NCBI RefSeq assembly: GCF_900105185.1
Contig: NZ_FNTJ01000001.1
Location: 1-64,000, forward strand
DNA: 64,000 nucleotides
Source: Pseudomonas saponiphila
GTDB taxonomy: Bacteria > Pseudomonadota > Gammaproteobacteria > Pseudomonadales > Pseudomonadaceae
Direction of reading: 5' to 3'
Made by a program: the position numbers and the translations under genes. Of this stretch, positions 25,318 through 37,837 are shown piece after piece; the stretch's first letter is position 1, and every line of letters starts with the position of its first letter. The notes under the pieces were generated by a model, which did no database searches, was not told the DNA's origin, and saw nothing but the letters and a program-made list of their open reading frames with translations.

Positions 25318-26400
25318 ATGGGACAGCGTACGCCTCTGTATGACCTGCATCTCGCCCTCGGCGCGAAAATGGTCGATTTTGGCGGTTGGGATATGCCTTT
25401 GCATTACGGTTCGCAGGTCGAGGAGCACCATCAGGTGCGACGTGATTGCGGTGTGTTCGATGTATCCCATATGACCGTGATCGATGTCAGCGGCGCCCAG
25501 GCCAAGGCCTGGCTCCAGCGCTTGCTGGCCAATGATGTCGAACGTCTGCAAAGGCCCGGCCAGGCCTTGTACAGCGCCATGCTCAATGAGCGCGGCGGCA
25601 TCGTCGACGACATGATCGTCTATCGCCTCGAAGACGCTTATCGCCTGGCGCTCAACGCCGCGACCCGGGACCAGGACCTGGCCTGGATGCAGGCGCAACT
25701 GGGGGACTTCCAGGTGCAGCTGCACGAACGCCCGGAGCTGGCGATGCTGGCGATCCAGGGCCCGCAGGCACGCAACAGGATTGCCGAACTGGTAACCCAG
25801 TCACGCGGCACCCTGATCCAGCAGCTCAAGCCATTCGAAGCGGGTTTCGACGGTGACTGGTTCATCGCCCGTACCGGCTACACCGGCGAGGACGGTCTGG
25901 AGATCGTCCTGCCCGCCGACCAGGCCCCGGCCTTCTTCAACGATCTGGTGGGGGCGGGAATCTCGCCCATCGGCCTGGGCGCCCGGGACACTTTGCGTCT
26001 TGAGGCCGGCATGAACCTCTATGGCCAGGATATTCACCAGGATGTCTCGCCCCTGGCGGCGAACATGGCCTGGAGCATTGCCTGGGAACCTGCGTCGCGC
26101 AAATTCATCGGTCGTACCGCCCTAGAGGCAGAGCGAGCGTCGGGCGTGAAGCAAAAGCTGGTGGGTTTGGTACTGGAGGAACGTGGGGTTTTGCGTGCTC
26201 ATCAGGTGGTTCGCATCGCCGATGTTGGCGAAGGCGAGATCACCAGTGGTAGTTTCTCCCCTACGCTGAGTAAATCGATCGCACTGGCGCGGGTGCCAAT
26301 GGCCACCGCTGACCGTGCCGAAGTGGAAATCCGCGGCAAGTGGTACCCGGTGCGAGTGGTCAAACCGACCTTCGTGCGTCACGGCAAAGCCTTGATCTAA
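25318..26400 (+). CDS. gcvT: Glycine cleavage system T protein (aminomethyltransferase)
   Basis: Transfers the aminomethyl carbon of glycine to tetrahydrofolate, releasing ammonia. The 360-residue protein shows MGQRTPLYDLHLALGAKMVDFGGWDMPLHYGSQVEEHHQVR, FDVSHM, and TGYTGEDGLEI. Start at ATG 25318 with AAGGAG upstream. It is followed by gcvH 51 bp later. A TACAAT -10-like box lies near 25187-25192. I saw no glycine riboswitch in the leader. Confidence 0.94.
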   Translation: MGQRTPLYDLHLALGAKMVDFGGWDMPLHYGSQVEEHHQVRRDCGVFDVSHMTVIDVSGAQAKAWLQRLLANDVERLQRPGQALYSAMLNERGGIVDDMIVYRLEDAYRLALNAATRDQDLAWMQAQLGDFQVQLHERPELAMLAIQGPQARNRIAELVTQSRGTLIQQLKPFEAGFDGDWFIARTGYTGEDGLEIVLPADQAPAFFNDLVGAGISPIGLGARDTLRLEAGMNLYGQDIHQDVSPLAANMAWSIAWEPASRKFIGRTALEAERASGVKQKLVGLVLEERGVLRAHQVVRIADVGEGEITSGSFSPTLSKSIALARVPMATADRAEVEIRGKWYPVRVVKPTFVRHGKALI

Positions 26401-26451
26401 CTTTTTCAGCCGGCATCGCGCCGCTGACATTTCTTCCTGAGGACACAGAAC

Positions 26452-26835
26452 ATGAGCGATATCCCTGCCCACCTGCGTTTTGCCGAGAGCCATGAATGGG
26501 CCCGTCTGGAAGCCGACGGCACGGTGACCGTGGGTATTAGCGATCACGCCCAGGAAGCCCTGGGCGACGTGGTGTTTGTCGAGCTGACGCAAGTCGGCAA
26601 TGTGTTTGGCGCGGGGGACCAGGCCGGTGTGGTGGAGTCGGTGAAAGCCGCTTCCGACATCTATGCCCCGGTGGCCGGTGAAGTGATCGCGGTCAACGAA
26701 GAGCTGAGCTCCAGCCCCGAGTTGCTCAACAGCGAGCCTTACGACGCCTGGATCTTCAAGCTCAAGCCAAGCAACCTGGCCGAGCTGGACAAGCTGCTGG
26801 ACGCCGCCGGCTACAAGGCCGCCATCGGCGAGTAA
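26452..26835 (+). CDS. gcvH: Glycine cleavage system H protein
   Basis: The 127-residue lipoyl carrier. The lipoylated lysine is in the motif [25 protein letters not shown] (about residue 65). N-terminus [33 protein letters not shown] is typical. It lies after gcvT and ends in a strong terminator. Confidence 0.95.
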   Translation: MSDIPAHLRFAESHEWARLEADGTVTVGISDHAQEALGDVVFVELTQVGNVFGAGDQAGVVESVKAASDIYAPVAGEVIAVNEELSSSPELLNSEPYDAWIFKLKPSNLAELDKLLDAAGYKAAIGE

Positions 26836-26849
26836 GCCGTTCATGCAAG

Positions 26850-26884
26850 CAGGCCCGCTCCCGTTTCCCGGGAGCGGGCCTGTT
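26850..26884. terminator. Terminator between gcvH and the aminotransferase gene
   Basis: CAGGCCCGCTCCC (26850-26862) pairs perfectly with GGGAGCGGGCCTG (26870-26882). It lies between two convergent genes and probably serves both; the T tract is short. Confidence 0.7.
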
Positions 26885-26895
26885 CGCGAAGGCAT

Positions 26896-28035
26896 TTAAG
26901 CCTGCAACACCTCTTTCACCGCCGCCACCGCACGTTCCACGTCGGCCTTGCCCATGGCGGTGAACATCGGCAACGAGACGATCAACCGACCAACCCGTTC
27001 CGCCACCGGGAACATTCCCTCCTTGAAACCGCGCTCGCGGTACAGGCTCAGCAAATGAATCGGCGGGTAGTGATAGCCGATGCCAATGCCGCGTTCCTGC
27101 ATCTGCTCCATGAAGGTGGCGCGGGCCGGCTTGCCATCTTTACGCTCCGGCAGCACCAGCTGGAATAGGTGCCAGTTGCTGTTGCTGAAATCTGCCGGCG
27201 GTAGCTGGGCGCCATAGCGGGCCTCGAAGTCGCTGCCGAAGCATTCGAAGTAGTGCCGGGCCAGCTCGCGGCGATGGGCGGTGATTGCCTCGATATGGGC
27301 AAACTGGCCCAGGCCGATGGCGGCCGCGACGTCGGTCATGTTGAACTTGCCGCCGAGCACGTCCACGTCCAGGCCGTCGAAGCCGCTGCGGGTCACGCCT
27401 TGCAGGCGGTACTTCTCGGCCAGGCGCACTTCCTCCGGAGTGTTGAGTACCAGGCAGCCGCCCTCGGAGGAGGTGACGTTCTTGTTGGCCTGGAAGCTGA
27501 AGGACACGAAATCGCCACCAGCGCCGATGCGCTGGCCGTTCCAGCTGGAGCCCAGGGCCTGGGCCGCGTCTTCCACCACCCGCAGGCCGTGTTTCCTGGC
27601 CAGGGCGTACAGGCGAGTCATGTCCACCGGCAAGCCGGCCAGAAACACCGGGATGATGGCCTTGGTGCGCGGGGTGATCGCCGCTTCGACCTGGGCCAAG
27701 TCGATGTTGCGGGTGATCGGGTCGATGTCGGCGAACACCGGCGTGGCGCCCACTTCGAGAATCACGTTGGCGGTGGCGACCCAGGAAATCGGCGTGGTGA
27801 TGACTTCATCTCCGGGGCCAATGCCGGCGATGCGCAGGGCGATCTCCATGGTGCAGGTGCCGGAGTTGAAGGTACGCACCGCGCGCCCGCCGAAGAACTC
27901 CGAAAGCTGGGCTTCGAAAGCCTGGACCTTGGGACCGCTGGTGATCCAGCCCGAACGCAGCACTTCGCCGACGGCGGCGATGGTGGCTTCATCAATGGTG
28001 GGTTTGGAGAACGGCAGGAATGGCAGTTGGCTCAT
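26896..28035 (-). CDS. DegT/DnrJ/EryC1/StrS-family aminotransferase
   Basis: A 379-residue PLP-dependent sugar aminotransferase. The N-terminus LPFLPFSKPTIDEATIAAVGEVLRSGWITSGPKVQAFE, the DAAQALGS segment, and the PLP lysine in FSFQANKNVTSSEGGCLV are typical of the ArnB/StrS group. Start at ATG 28035 (MSQLPFLPF); an upstream extension lacks conservation. It is divergent from gcvP and convergent with gcvH, with no sugar-nucleotide genes nearby, so its product is uncertain; surface polysaccharide modification is a guess. Confidence 0.88.
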   Translation of the reverse strand: MSQLPFLPFSKPTIDEATIAAVGEVLRSGWITSGPKVQAFEAQLSEFFGGRAVRTFNSGTCTMEIALRIAGIGPGDEVITTPISWVATANVILEVGATPVFADIDPITRNIDLAQVEAAITPRTKAIIPVFLAGLPVDMTRLYALARKHGLRVVEDAAQALGSSWNGQRIGAGGDFVSFSFQANKNVTSSEGGCLVLNTPEEVRLAEKYRLQGVTRSGFDGLDVDVLGGKFNMTDVAAAIGLGQFAHIEAITAHRRELARHYFECFGSDFEARYGAQLPPADFSNSNWHLFQLVLPERKDGKPARATFMEQMQERGIGIGYHYPPIHLLSLYRERGFKEGMFPVAERVGRLIVSLPMFTAMGKADVERAVAAVKEVLQA

Positions 28036-28224
28036 GACAGTGGGACACCCGATAAGCGGACGATGGGAGCAGGGGTTGAGGCGCGCCGGGGCTGGCGCGC
28101 GAACGCCCTGCATGATGGTACCGATTGCCTCGGGACGCCAGTGCGTCGAGCGGTGGAATCGGCTGCTATGCTGCTTTGCACCCTGTTGTACCGACGCTGA
28201 GCACCGCTTATCGGAGAGCCTGCC

Positions 28225-31098
28225 ATGTCCCAGTCGCCGTCCCTGAGCCAGTTACGCGAGCCCAACGCTTTTCTCAACCGGCACCTGGGTCCCGACGCCG
28301 AGGAGCAGCAGGCGATGCTCGCCAGCCTCGGGCTGGGCAGCCGGAGCGAGCTGATCGAGCAGACGGTGCCGCCGGGAATCCGCTTCAACCGCCCCCTGGA
28401 CCTGCCACCAGCGCTGGATGAACAGGCCGCCCTGGCCCGGCTCAAGGGCTATGCGGCGCAGAATCAGGTCTGGACCAGTCTGATCGGCATGGGCTATCAC
28501 GGCACCCTGACGCCCACCGTGATCCTGCGCAACGTGCTGGAGAACCCCGGCTGGTACACCGCCTACACGCCCTACCAGCCGGAAATCGCCCAGGGCCGGC
28601 TCGAAGCGCTGCTCAACTTCCAGCAGATGACCATCGACCTCACCGGCCTCGACCTGGCCAACGCTTCGTTGCTCGACGAGGCAACGGCGGCCGCTGAAGC
28701 CATGGCCCTGGCCAAGCGCGTGACCAAGTCCAAGAGCAATCTGTTCTTTGTCGATGAACACTGCCATCCGCAGACCATTTCCGTGGTGCGTACCCGGGCC
28801 GAAGGCTTTGGCTTCGAACTGATCGTCGACGCTGTGGATAACTTGCCCGCGCACCAGGTGTTCGGTGCCCTGTTGCAATACCCGGATACCCACGGCGAGA
28901 TCGTCGATCTGCGGCCGCTGATCGACCACCTGCACGCACAGCAGGCGCTGGCCTGCGTCGCTGCCGATCTGCTCAGCCTGCTGGTGCTGACCCCACCCGG
29001 CGAGCTGGGGGCCGACGTGGTGCTGGGTTCCTCCCAGCGCTTCGGCGTGCCCATGGGCTACGGCGGTCCGCATGCGGCGTTTTTCGCCTGCCGTGACGAG
29101 TACAAGCGCGCCATGCCCGGGCGCATCATCGGCGTGTCCAAGGATGCCCGGGGCCAGGTGGCGCTGCGCATGGCCCTGCAAACCCGCGAGCAACACATTC
29201 GCCGCGAAAAGGCCAACTCCAACATCTGCACCGCCCAGGTGCTGCTGGCCAACATCGCCGGCTTCTATGCGGTCTATCACGGCCCGGCGGGGCTCAAGCG
29301 CATTGCCCAGCGGGTGCATCGGCTGACCTGCATTCTCGCCGCCGGCCTTGAGCGCAAGGGGATCACCCGGGTCAACCGGCACTTCTTCGACACCCTGACC
29401 CTGGAGGTCGGGAGCAGCCAGACGGCGATCATCGAGAGCGCCAGGGCGCTGCAGATCAACCTGCGGATTCTCGGGCGCGGCCGGCTGGGCCTGAGCCTGG
29501 ATGAAACCTGTGACGAAACCACCGTGGCCCGGCTGCTGGATGTGTTTCTCGGTGCCGATCACGGGCTGGACGTCGCTGAACTGGACGCCGAGGCGCTGGA
29601 GTCAGGGCTGCCCGACCAACTGCTGCGGCGCAGCCCCTGCCTGACCCATCCGGTGTTCAACGGCCATCACAGCGAAACCCGGATGCTGCGCTACCTCAAG
29701 CAGCTGGAGAACAAGGACCTGGCGCTCAACCAGTCGATGATCCCCCTGGGCTCCTGCACCATGAAGCTCAATGCCAGCAGCGAGATGATCCCCATCACTT
29801 GGCCGGAATTCGCCAACCTGCACCCTTTCGCCCCGCGGGAGCAGGCCGTCGGTTACACCTTGATGATCGAGGAGCTGGAGCGTTGGCTGTGCGCCATCAC
29901 CGGGTTCGACGCGGTTTGCATGCAGCCCAACTCCGGGGCCCAGGGCGAGTACGCCGGGTTGCTGGCGATTCGTCGCTACCACGAGAGCCGTCAGCAAGGC
30001 GGGCGGCATATCTGCCTGATACCGGCCTCGGCCCATGGCACCAACCCGGCGTCGGCGCAGATGGCCGGGATGCAGGTGGTGATCGTCGAGTGTGACGAGT
30101 CCGGCAACGTCGATCTCGAGGACCTGAAAGCCAAGGCCGCCGAAGCCGGTGATCGTCTGTCCTGCCTGATGGCGACTTATCCATCGACCCACGGTGTCTA
30201 TGAAGAGGGCATCAGCCAGGTCTGCGAAGTTATCCACAGCCACGGTGGCCAGGTGTACATGGATGGCGCCAACCTCAACGCCCAGGTGGGGCTGGCCAGG
30301 CCGGCGGACATCGGCGCCGACGTCTCCCACATGAACCTGCACAAGACCTTCTGTATTCCCCACGGCGGCGGTGGCCCGGGCATGGGGCCGATCGGCGTGC
30401 GCGCCCATCTGGCGCCCTTTGTCGCCAATCACCCGGTGGTGCCGATCGACGGGCCGCTGGCGGACAACGGCGCGGTCAGCGCGGCGCCCTGGGGCAGCGC
30501 CAGCATCCTCCCCATCAGCTGGATGTACATCGCCCTGATGGGGCCGCAACTGGCGGATGCCAGCGAAGTGGCGATCCTGGCCGCCAATTACCTGGCCGAC
30601 CAGCTAAGCGGGGCCTTCCCGGTGCTCTACAGCGGGCGTAATGGCCGGGTGGCCCATGAATGCATTCTCGACCTGCGACCGCTCAAGGCCCTGACCGGCA
30701 TCAGCGAGGAGGATGTGGCCAAGCGCCTGATGGACTACGGCTTCCATGCCCCGACCATGTCGTTCCCGGTCCCGGGCACCTTGATGGTGGAGCCCACCGA
30801 AAGCGAGTCCAAGGCCGAGCTGGATCGCTTTGTCGAGGCCATGCTGAGCATCCGCGCCGAGATCGCCCAGGTCCAGGAGGGCAACTGGCCGGCCGAGGAC
30901 AATCCGCTCAAGGGCGCGCCCCATACCCTGGCGGATATCGCCGGGACCTGGGAGCGGCCTTACAGCATCGAGCGGGCGGTGCTGCCCAGCGCCCACACGC
31001 GGGCCCACAAGTACTGGCCGACGGTCAACCGGGTGGACAACGTCTACGGTGACCGCAACCTGTTCTGCGCCTGTGTCCCGGTGGCGGCCTATCGCTGA
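28225..31098 (+). CDS. gcvP: Glycine dehydrogenase (decarboxylating), P protein
   Basis: PLP-dependent decarboxylase of glycine cleavage, 957 residues, the usual full length. N-terminal half includes [14 protein letters not shown] and [45 protein letters not shown]-terminal half includes [23 protein letters not shown] and the PLP-binding lysine in [26 protein letters not shown]. Separated from gcvTH by one opposite-strand gene. It converges on the phl cluster. Confidence 0.96.
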   Translation: MSQSPSLSQLREPNAFLNRHLGPDAEEQQAMLASLGLGSRSELIEQTVPPGIRFNRPLDLPPALDEQAALARLKGYAAQNQVWTSLIGMGYHGTLTPTVILRNVLENPGWYTAYTPYQPEIAQGRLEALLNFQQMTIDLTGLDLANASLLDEATAAAEAMALAKRVTKSKSNLFFVDEHCHPQTISVVRTRAEGFGFELIVDAVDNLPAHQVFGALLQYPDTHGEIVDLRPLIDHLHAQQALACVAADLLSLLVLTPPGELGADVVLGSSQRFGVPMGYGGPHAAFFACRDEYKRAMPGRIIGVSKDARGQVALRMALQTREQHIRREKANSNICTAQVLLANIAGFYAVYHGPAGLKRIAQRVHRLTCILAAGLERKGITRVNRHFFDTLTLEVGSSQTAIIESARALQINLRILGRGRLGLSLDETCDETTVARLLDVFLGADHGLDVAELDAEALESGLPDQLLRRSPCLTHPVFNGHHSETRMLRYLKQLENKDLALNQSMIPLGSCTMKLNASSEMIPITWPEFANLHPFAPREQAVGYTLMIEELERWLCAITGFDAVCMQPNSGAQGEYAGLLAIRRYHESRQQGGRHICLIPASAHGTNPASAQMAGMQVVIVECDESGNVDLEDLKAKAAEAGDRLSCLMATYPSTHGVYEEGISQVCEVIHSHGGQVYMDGANLNAQVGLARPADIGADVSHMNLHKTFCIPHGGGGPGMGPIGVRAHLAPFVANHPVVPIDGPLADNGAVSAAPWGSASILPISWMYIALMGPQLADASEVAILAANYLADQLSGAFPVLYSGRNGRVAHECILDLRPLKALTGISEEDVAKRLMDYGFHAPTMSFPVPGTLMVEPTESESKAELDRFVEAMLSIRAEIAQVQEGNWPAEDNPLKGAPHTLADIAGTWERPYSIERAVLPSAHTRAHKYWPTVNRVDNVYGDRNLFCACVPVAAYR

Positions 31099-31105
31099 GT
31101 TCGCC

Positions 31106-32038
31106 TCAGTAGTGCTGGCGTAGCCGCGTCGGGCGGGTGCGGTGGGTGCGGCCCCGGTGTGGCTGGCTCTCCAGGGGATAGAGGTGCAGCAGCTCTTCTT
31201 CGCTGACCTGGTTGCTCAGGCCCAGCTCCAGCTCCGGGCAGTCCAGGTCCAGCCAGTCGCCGTGCTGCAGCTGCAGTTCGTTCTCGCGCCGGCTGGCGCT
31301 GTGGAACACGTAGTGGACCATGCCCGGTTGCAGGAACTGCTCGTTTTGTTCGAGGAACGTCTGGGAATACTTGCGCAGCGCCCACCAGTTCTGCAGATCC
31401 AGGTGGTAGCCGAGGTAGGACAACTGCGCGCCCTGGCGTTCCACCCGGACATTGAGTGACAGGCTGTGCTGCAGTTCGCCAAGGATCAGTGCCGGGGCGA
31501 TGGCGCATTGGCGCAGCCGCGATTGCGCGCAGGAGCTGGCATCCTGGTGGCTCAACAGCGGGTCGTGGATGTCCTGGCCCAGGCTGAAACCGACAAACCG
31601 CAGTTGCTTGAAGTGATCCACCAGGTACACGCAGACCACCCCTGGCTGACTGCTGATGCTCAGGGCGTGGTAGGGGATCGCCAGCGCCTCGCCATCGGTC
31701 TTGAGCAGGTTGCCGTTGCCCTTGTAGAACCAGCCCTGGTGCGTGTGCGCGGTGTTCAGAGTGACCTCGCAGACCTGGGCCAGCAGGTTGTCGCTGGGCT
31801 TGAGCGGCGGGCGCAGCGGTCCTTGCGGATGGCCTTCGGCAGGCAGCCGGGGATGGGCCGGGAGGCTACGCAGGTGTTCGCTCCAGTTCAGATGGCGGCG
31901 GGCGCAGAACTGCAGGGTTTCGTACAGCCCGCCATGTTCGGAAAGGGCGCGCAGGCTCTGGCCATTGTGAAAGTCGAACAGCCCGATGGCGCGTTGATCC
32001 TTGTGGCAGACATCCAGCAACAGCAGGTAATCATCCAT
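31106..32038 (-). CDS. phlI: PhlI, conserved protein of the DAPG cluster (FAH-like fold suspected)
   Basis: A 310-residue protein, distal gene of the phlACBDE transcript unit, six bases after phlE. The C-terminal half (VVCVYLVDHFKQLRFVGFSLGQDIHDP ... PALILGELQHSLSLNVRVERQG ... PGMVHYVFHSASRRENELQLQHGDWLDLDCPELELGLSNQV) resembles the order of motifs in fumarylacetoacetate hydrolase/GguC proteins, where the equivalent of LGQDIHD is LGNEFSD. This fold assignment is from memory and weak. If correct, a role on acylphloroglucinol or diketone chemistry would be plausible. No role is established to my knowledge. Confidence 0.6.
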   Translation of the reverse strand: MDDYLLLLDVCHKDQRAIGLFDFHNGQSLRALSEHGGLYETLQFCARRHLNWSEHLRSLPAHPRLPAEGHPQGPLRPPLKPSDNLLAQVCEVTLNTAHTHQGWFYKGNGNLLKTDGEALAIPYHALSISSQPGVVCVYLVDHFKQLRFVGFSLGQDIHDPLLSHQDASSCAQSRLRQCAIAPALILGELQHSLSLNVRVERQGAQLSYLGYHLDLQNWWALRKYSQTFLEQNEQFLQPGMVHYVFHSASRRENELQLQHGDWLDLDCPELELGLSNQVSEEELLHLYPLESQPHRGRTHRTRPTRLRQHY

Positions 32039-32044
32039 GATTCT

Positions 32045-33322
32045 CTAGTCCTTGAGGGGCAAGCGGGCGGGGAGGATAGGCAGCGGCCCGCAGGCCAGCG
32101 CGCGCTGGGGTTGGCGCGTACTGTCCTTGAGCAGCAATGACAGGAACAAGCCCGCCAGGCTGCCGCTCAGGGCCACGTACAGGATCGACGGCAGGCCGAA
32201 ATGGCTGGCGGCAAACCCGGCCACGGCCGGGGACAGCCCGCCGCCGAGGATCTCGCCGAAACCCACGACGATCCCGGTCGCCGTCGGTAACAGGGCGGGG
32301 GCCACGGACTCGCTGGTCAGCGGGCCCACCGTCATGCAGATCAGGCTGAAATTGAAGAACGACAGCAGGAACAGCAGCAGGAACAGCAGCCAGGGAATCG
32401 CCGGGCTGACGATCAGCAGGCCCACCAGGGTGCTGCTGGTCATGAAGCACACCGACACCACCGGCTTGCGCCCGAGGCGGTCGGACAGGCCGGGAATGAT
32501 CAGTTGGCCGATGCAGCCGCCCAGGCCGATGGCCGAGATGACCAGGGCCATGGACAGGTTCTGCAGGTGCAGATGGTCGGTCAGGTAGCTGGGCAGCATG
32601 GCGCAAAGCACGAACTGGCAAGTGAGGATGCAGAACATGATGAGGATGTTCAGGCTGACGTTGCCGCTCTTGAAGGCCGCCAGCCAGTGGCGCCCGGCGC
32701 TGGCGTCGGACCCTGTACGGGGTGTTGCCGGCAGCGGCCGGTAGGCCTTCCACAGGTAGCCGGCCAGAAGCAGGCCGGGCAGGGCGATGATCGCGAAGAC
32801 CGCACGCCAGGAGCCGGTCAGTTGCAGCAGGCCGGCCGCGATCAGCGGCCCCAGGCACAGGCCGAGTATCGGAAACAGCGCCTGCTGGATGCCCAGGTTC
32901 AGTCCGCGCCGGTCGGGGCGCGAGACTTCGTCGGTGACAATGATGCTGGTCGGGGTGAAGGCGCCTTCGCAGATGCCCATCAGCCCGCGCAAGATGACCA
33001 GCCCGAGGACCCCGGTGGCCAGCGCGGAGAAGCCGGACAGCAGCGACAGTACGGTGATGGAGATCACCAGCACGCGGCGAGTGCCCAGGCGCTCGATCAC
33101 GCTGCCCATGCCCAGGGCGGACAGTCCCCAGGTGAAGGCCAGCGCGGCGGACAAGTAGCCCAGGTCCTGATAGTCCAGTTGCAGGTCGTGCATGATCACC
33201 GGGAACAGCGGCAGGATGATGAAGCGGTCCAGCCCCACCAGCCCGAAGCTCAGTGACAGCAGCAGCACCATGGTTCTTTCGTAACGGCTGTCGGCAGCCG
33301 TGGTCGGTATTCCAGCGTTCAT
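32045..33322 (-). CDS. phlE: PhlE, major facilitator superfamily permease
   Basis: A 425-residue MFS transporter with about twelve transmembrane segments (LLLSLSFGLVGLDRFIILPLFP, YLSAALAFTWGLSALGMGSVIERLG ...). It is adjacent to phlD on the same strand and matches the known DAPG cluster gene order; phlE has been implicated in export of phloroglucinol compounds and stress tolerance. Start at ATG 33322. Confidence 0.9.
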   Translation of the reverse strand: MNAGIPTTAADSRYERTMVLLLSLSFGLVGLDRFIILPLFPVIMHDLQLDYQDLGYLSAALAFTWGLSALGMGSVIERLGTRRVLVISITVLSLLSGFSALATGVLGLVILRGLMGICEGAFTPTSIIVTDEVSRPDRRGLNLGIQQALFPILGLCLGPLIAAGLLQLTGSWRAVFAIIALPGLLLAGYLWKAYRPLPATPRTGSDASAGRHWLAAFKSGNVSLNILIMFCILTCQFVLCAMLPSYLTDHLHLQNLSMALVISAIGLGGCIGQLIIPGLSDRLGRKPVVSVCFMTSSTLVGLLIVSPAIPWLLFLLLFLLSFFNFSLICMTVGPLTSESVAPALLPTATGIVVGFGEILGGGLSPAVAGFAASHFGLPSILYVALSGSLAGLFLSLLLKDSTRQPQRALACGPLPILPARLPLKD

Positions 33323-33433
33323 CGCTCAGCTTCCTTGTGAAACCATGAACCCGGCGCGGTGCGCCGTGGGGGTGCGACCCGAGGTGGCCGTGCAGCCCGG
33401 CAACCTCGGGTCGGACAGACGCAGGGCGCTACT

Positions 33434-34483
33434 TCAGGCGGTCCACTCGCCCACCGCCATTTCTGCGGTGAAGCCCGGGCCAAAGGCCGCCAGCAGGCCG
33501 ACGTCGCCCTGATTCAGATTGGAATCGAACTGACGCTTGAGCACGTCGAACACCACCACGCTGGCAATGTTGCCGGCTTCCGACAGGCTGCTGCGCGATT
33601 GCGCCACCCGGTTCGAGGCCAGGTCCAGGTGCATCACCAGTTCGTCGAGGATCTTGCGGCCACCGGTGTGGAAGATGAAGAAGTCGTTGTGCGCGCAGTT
33701 CTGTTCGAAGCTGTCGTAGTTGAGCTTCTCCATCACCGGCGCCACATCCTTGATGGAGTTCATCACCGCCTTGTCGAGGGTGAAGTGGAAGCCCGTGTCC
33801 TTCACGTCGTACTTGATGTAGTGCTCGCTCTTGGGCAGGAAGAACGACTCGGTCTTCTTGATCTTGAAGCCGCCGGCCTGGTCATCGGCGCGCAGCACGC
33901 AGGCCGACACCGCATCGCCGAACAGCGCCGCGGAGATGAAGGCATGCAGCTTGGTGTCGTCCGGCTGATAGCACAGCGAAGAGAACTCCAGGGACACGAT
34001 CAGTACGTGGTTGCGCGCATCGAGCCGGGCGAAATCGTTGGCCCGGTTGATGGCCGCGGCACCGGCCACGCAGCCCAGCTGGGCGATCGGCAGTTGCACG
34101 GTGGAGTTGGGCAGGCCGAGGTCGTTGATCAGGTGCGCGGTCAGCGACGGCATCATGAAGCCGGTGCAGGAGGTGACGATGACCATGCGGATATCGCTGA
34201 TCTGCAACCCGGCATTCTCGATGGCCTGGCGTGCCGCAGCGGACGACATCTGCCGGGCTTCACGCTCGTAGACGATGCTGCGGTGGGTAAAGCCGGTGTG
34301 CACCGCCAACTCGTCGATCGGCAACACCAGATGGCGCTCGTTGACTTCGGTGTTGGCGATCATGCGCTTGGCCAGGGCCATGCGTGGGTGATCGGCGTGC
34401 AGGTTTTCCAAGTGATCAACCATTTGTTGCTGGGTGATCTTGTGTTGCGGAAACATTACATGTGGGAGGCAAAGTGTAGACAT
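33434..34483 (-). CDS. phlD: PhlD, type III polyketide synthase (phloroglucinol synthase)
   Basis: Condenses three malonyl-CoA units to phloroglucinol. The 349-residue chalcone-synthase-like protein has the catalytic Cys138 in [14 protein letters not shown], with the His (about 272, FIFHTGG) and Asn (about 305, SEAGNIASV) of the triad. It is the diagnostic gene of DAPG producers. It is separated from phlB by 208 bp that include a strong hairpin, and it has no visible ribosome site of unusual type. Start at ATG 34483. Confidence 0.97.
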   Translation of the reverse strand: MSTLCLPHVMFPQHKITQQQMVDHLENLHADHPRMALAKRMIANTEVNERHLVLPIDELAVHTGFTHRSIVYEREARQMSSAAARQAIENAGLQISDIRMVIVTSCTGFMMPSLTAHLINDLGLPNSTVQLPIAQLGCVAGAAAINRANDFARLDARNHVLIVSLEFSSLCYQPDDTKLHAFISAALFGDAVSACVLRADDQAGGFKIKKTESFFLPKSEHYIKYDVKDTGFHFTLDKAVMNSIKDVAPVMEKLNYDSFEQNCAHNDFFIFHTGGRKILDELVMHLDLASNRVAQSRSSLSEAGNIASVVVFDVLKRQFDSNLNQGDVGLLAAFGPGFTAEMAVGEWTA

Positions 34484-34691
34484 GATGGGTCCTTGGCTAT
34501 AGGTAGGCCAATAATTAAGTTGTGGGGATAGTCCCCGTTAAATAGGCAAAGGAATCTTTAGGACCTAAAGGAAATCAGGACCTTAAGGCAACTTCTAGGC
34601 GTGAAGTGGCCGTTGATGTAACTTTTAAGTTGGATTTTATTTTAATGACTAACTTCAAGGTGCCTTATATGAAGGCACCTTGAACAACAAC
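34484..34691 (-). promoter_or_regulatory. phlB-phlD intergenic region with attenuator-like hairpin
   Basis: An AT-rich gap holding a perfect 11-bp stem, CAAGGTGCCTT (34656-34666) with AAGGCACCTTG (34672-34682), loop ATATG, ten bases past the phlB stop. On the minus strand it is followed by AT-rich DNA without a clean U run. The region also contains TTAGGACCTAA (34558-34568), a perfect odd palindrome. It could reduce read-through from phlACB into phlD and hold a phlD promoter. Confidence 0.6.
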
Positions 34692-35132
34692 TTATATATC
34701 CAGTACGAACTTATAAGCGTATTGCCAGGCCAGGTTGCTTTCGCGCACATGCTTGCGAATCACCATGCGCACCGGCGCACCGACTTTCAGCTGTTGCGGG
34801 TCGCAGACGTCGACGATTTCCGAGGCGATCACCAGGCCGTCGTCCAGGCGCACCATGGCCATCATGCGCGGCACGGTTTCGCCGTAGCCCATGGCAGCCA
34901 GGACCGGGTTCTCGGCGTGGGCCATGACTTCGATCTTGCCCGTGCGCTTGCAGCGGTAGGGCTTCACGCTCAGGGAGTTGCAAGCGCCGCAGACGGTGCG
35001 CCGGGGGAAGAAGATCTCGTTGCATTCTTCGCACTGGCTGCCTTCGAGGCGGTATTTGCCGCCATGCTCGCGCCATTCGCGGAGCATGCTGGCGGTGGTC
35101 ATTCTGTGGATCTGTTCTGGGTACATGGACAT
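34692..35132 (-). CDS. phlB: PhlB, OB-fold/zinc-ribbon subunit of the acetyltransferase complex
   Basis: A 146-residue DUF35-type protein with a rubredoxin-like zinc ribbon [18 protein letters not shown] (two CxxC pairs) and an OB-fold C-terminal half. With PhlA and PhlC it forms the multi-subunit acetyltransferase that turns monoacetylphloroglucinol into DAPG. Twelve bases after phlC. Start at ATG 35132 ([17 protein letters not shown]), with GGAGA-type site upstream. Confidence 0.95.
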   Translation of the reverse strand: MSMYPEQIHRMTTASMLREWREHGGKYRLEGSQCEECNEIFFPRRTVCGACNSLSVKPYRCKRTGKIEVMAHAENPVLAAMGYGETVPRMMAMVRLDDGLVIASEIVDVCDPQQLKVGAPVRMVIRKHVRESNLAWQYAYKFVLDI

Positions 35133-35144
35133 GGTCCGGTCTCC

Positions 35145-37459
<2,315 letters not shown>

Positions 37460-37650
37460 TTTCCTCTTGATTCCATTCATTTTGAGAAAACTGGGTCGTG
37501 CTTGCTCAGAAGCACTCTTGAAACATACGGAAAACAGTTTGTGCTGCCCGACTCTGGCCGACACCGCGTAAACCCTCAGGCCAGAGGGGTTTCAGAGCAG
37601 GTTCCAAAAAGGGGAAAACCCGCTCGAAAGCTGTTTTTCTTCACCTCGCT
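37460..37650 (-). promoter_or_regulatory. phlA leader region
   Basis: AT-variable leader upstream of the phlA start. CTCTGGCC (37552-37559) pairs with GGCCAGAG (37579-37586), and GGA motifs occur just before the start codon (ATGGAATC and AGAGGAAA), as expected for Rsm (CsrA-type) translational repression in Gac/Rsm-controlled phl genes. Rsm binding is inferred from known biology, not shown. Confidence 0.45.
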
Positions 37651-37655
37651 GTGCT

Positions 37656-37681
37656 ATGATACGGAACGTTTCGTTTAATAA
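37656..37681. promoter_or_regulatory. Candidate PhlF operator (phO) at the phlA promoter
   Basis: The stretch containing ATGATACGGAACGTTTCGTT is an imperfect palindrome centred on AACGTT and closely matches the published PhlF operator (ATGATACGAAACGTACCGT...), as I recall it. It lies about 200 bp upstream of phlA, where phO is expected near the transcription start. Confidence 0.75.
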
Positions 37682-37837
37682 TAATTTCAGACGATCCAGT
37701 CTCTTAAGAGGAAAGGGTTTAAGCCTAGAATTCGAGGAACCCAGAGTTACAAGGCTTGATCAGCTCAACCCTTACGAGAAATTTTAAGAACTAGATGGAT
37801 CGGTGTAAGAAATTCATGATTCTTTCAAGAATGAAAT

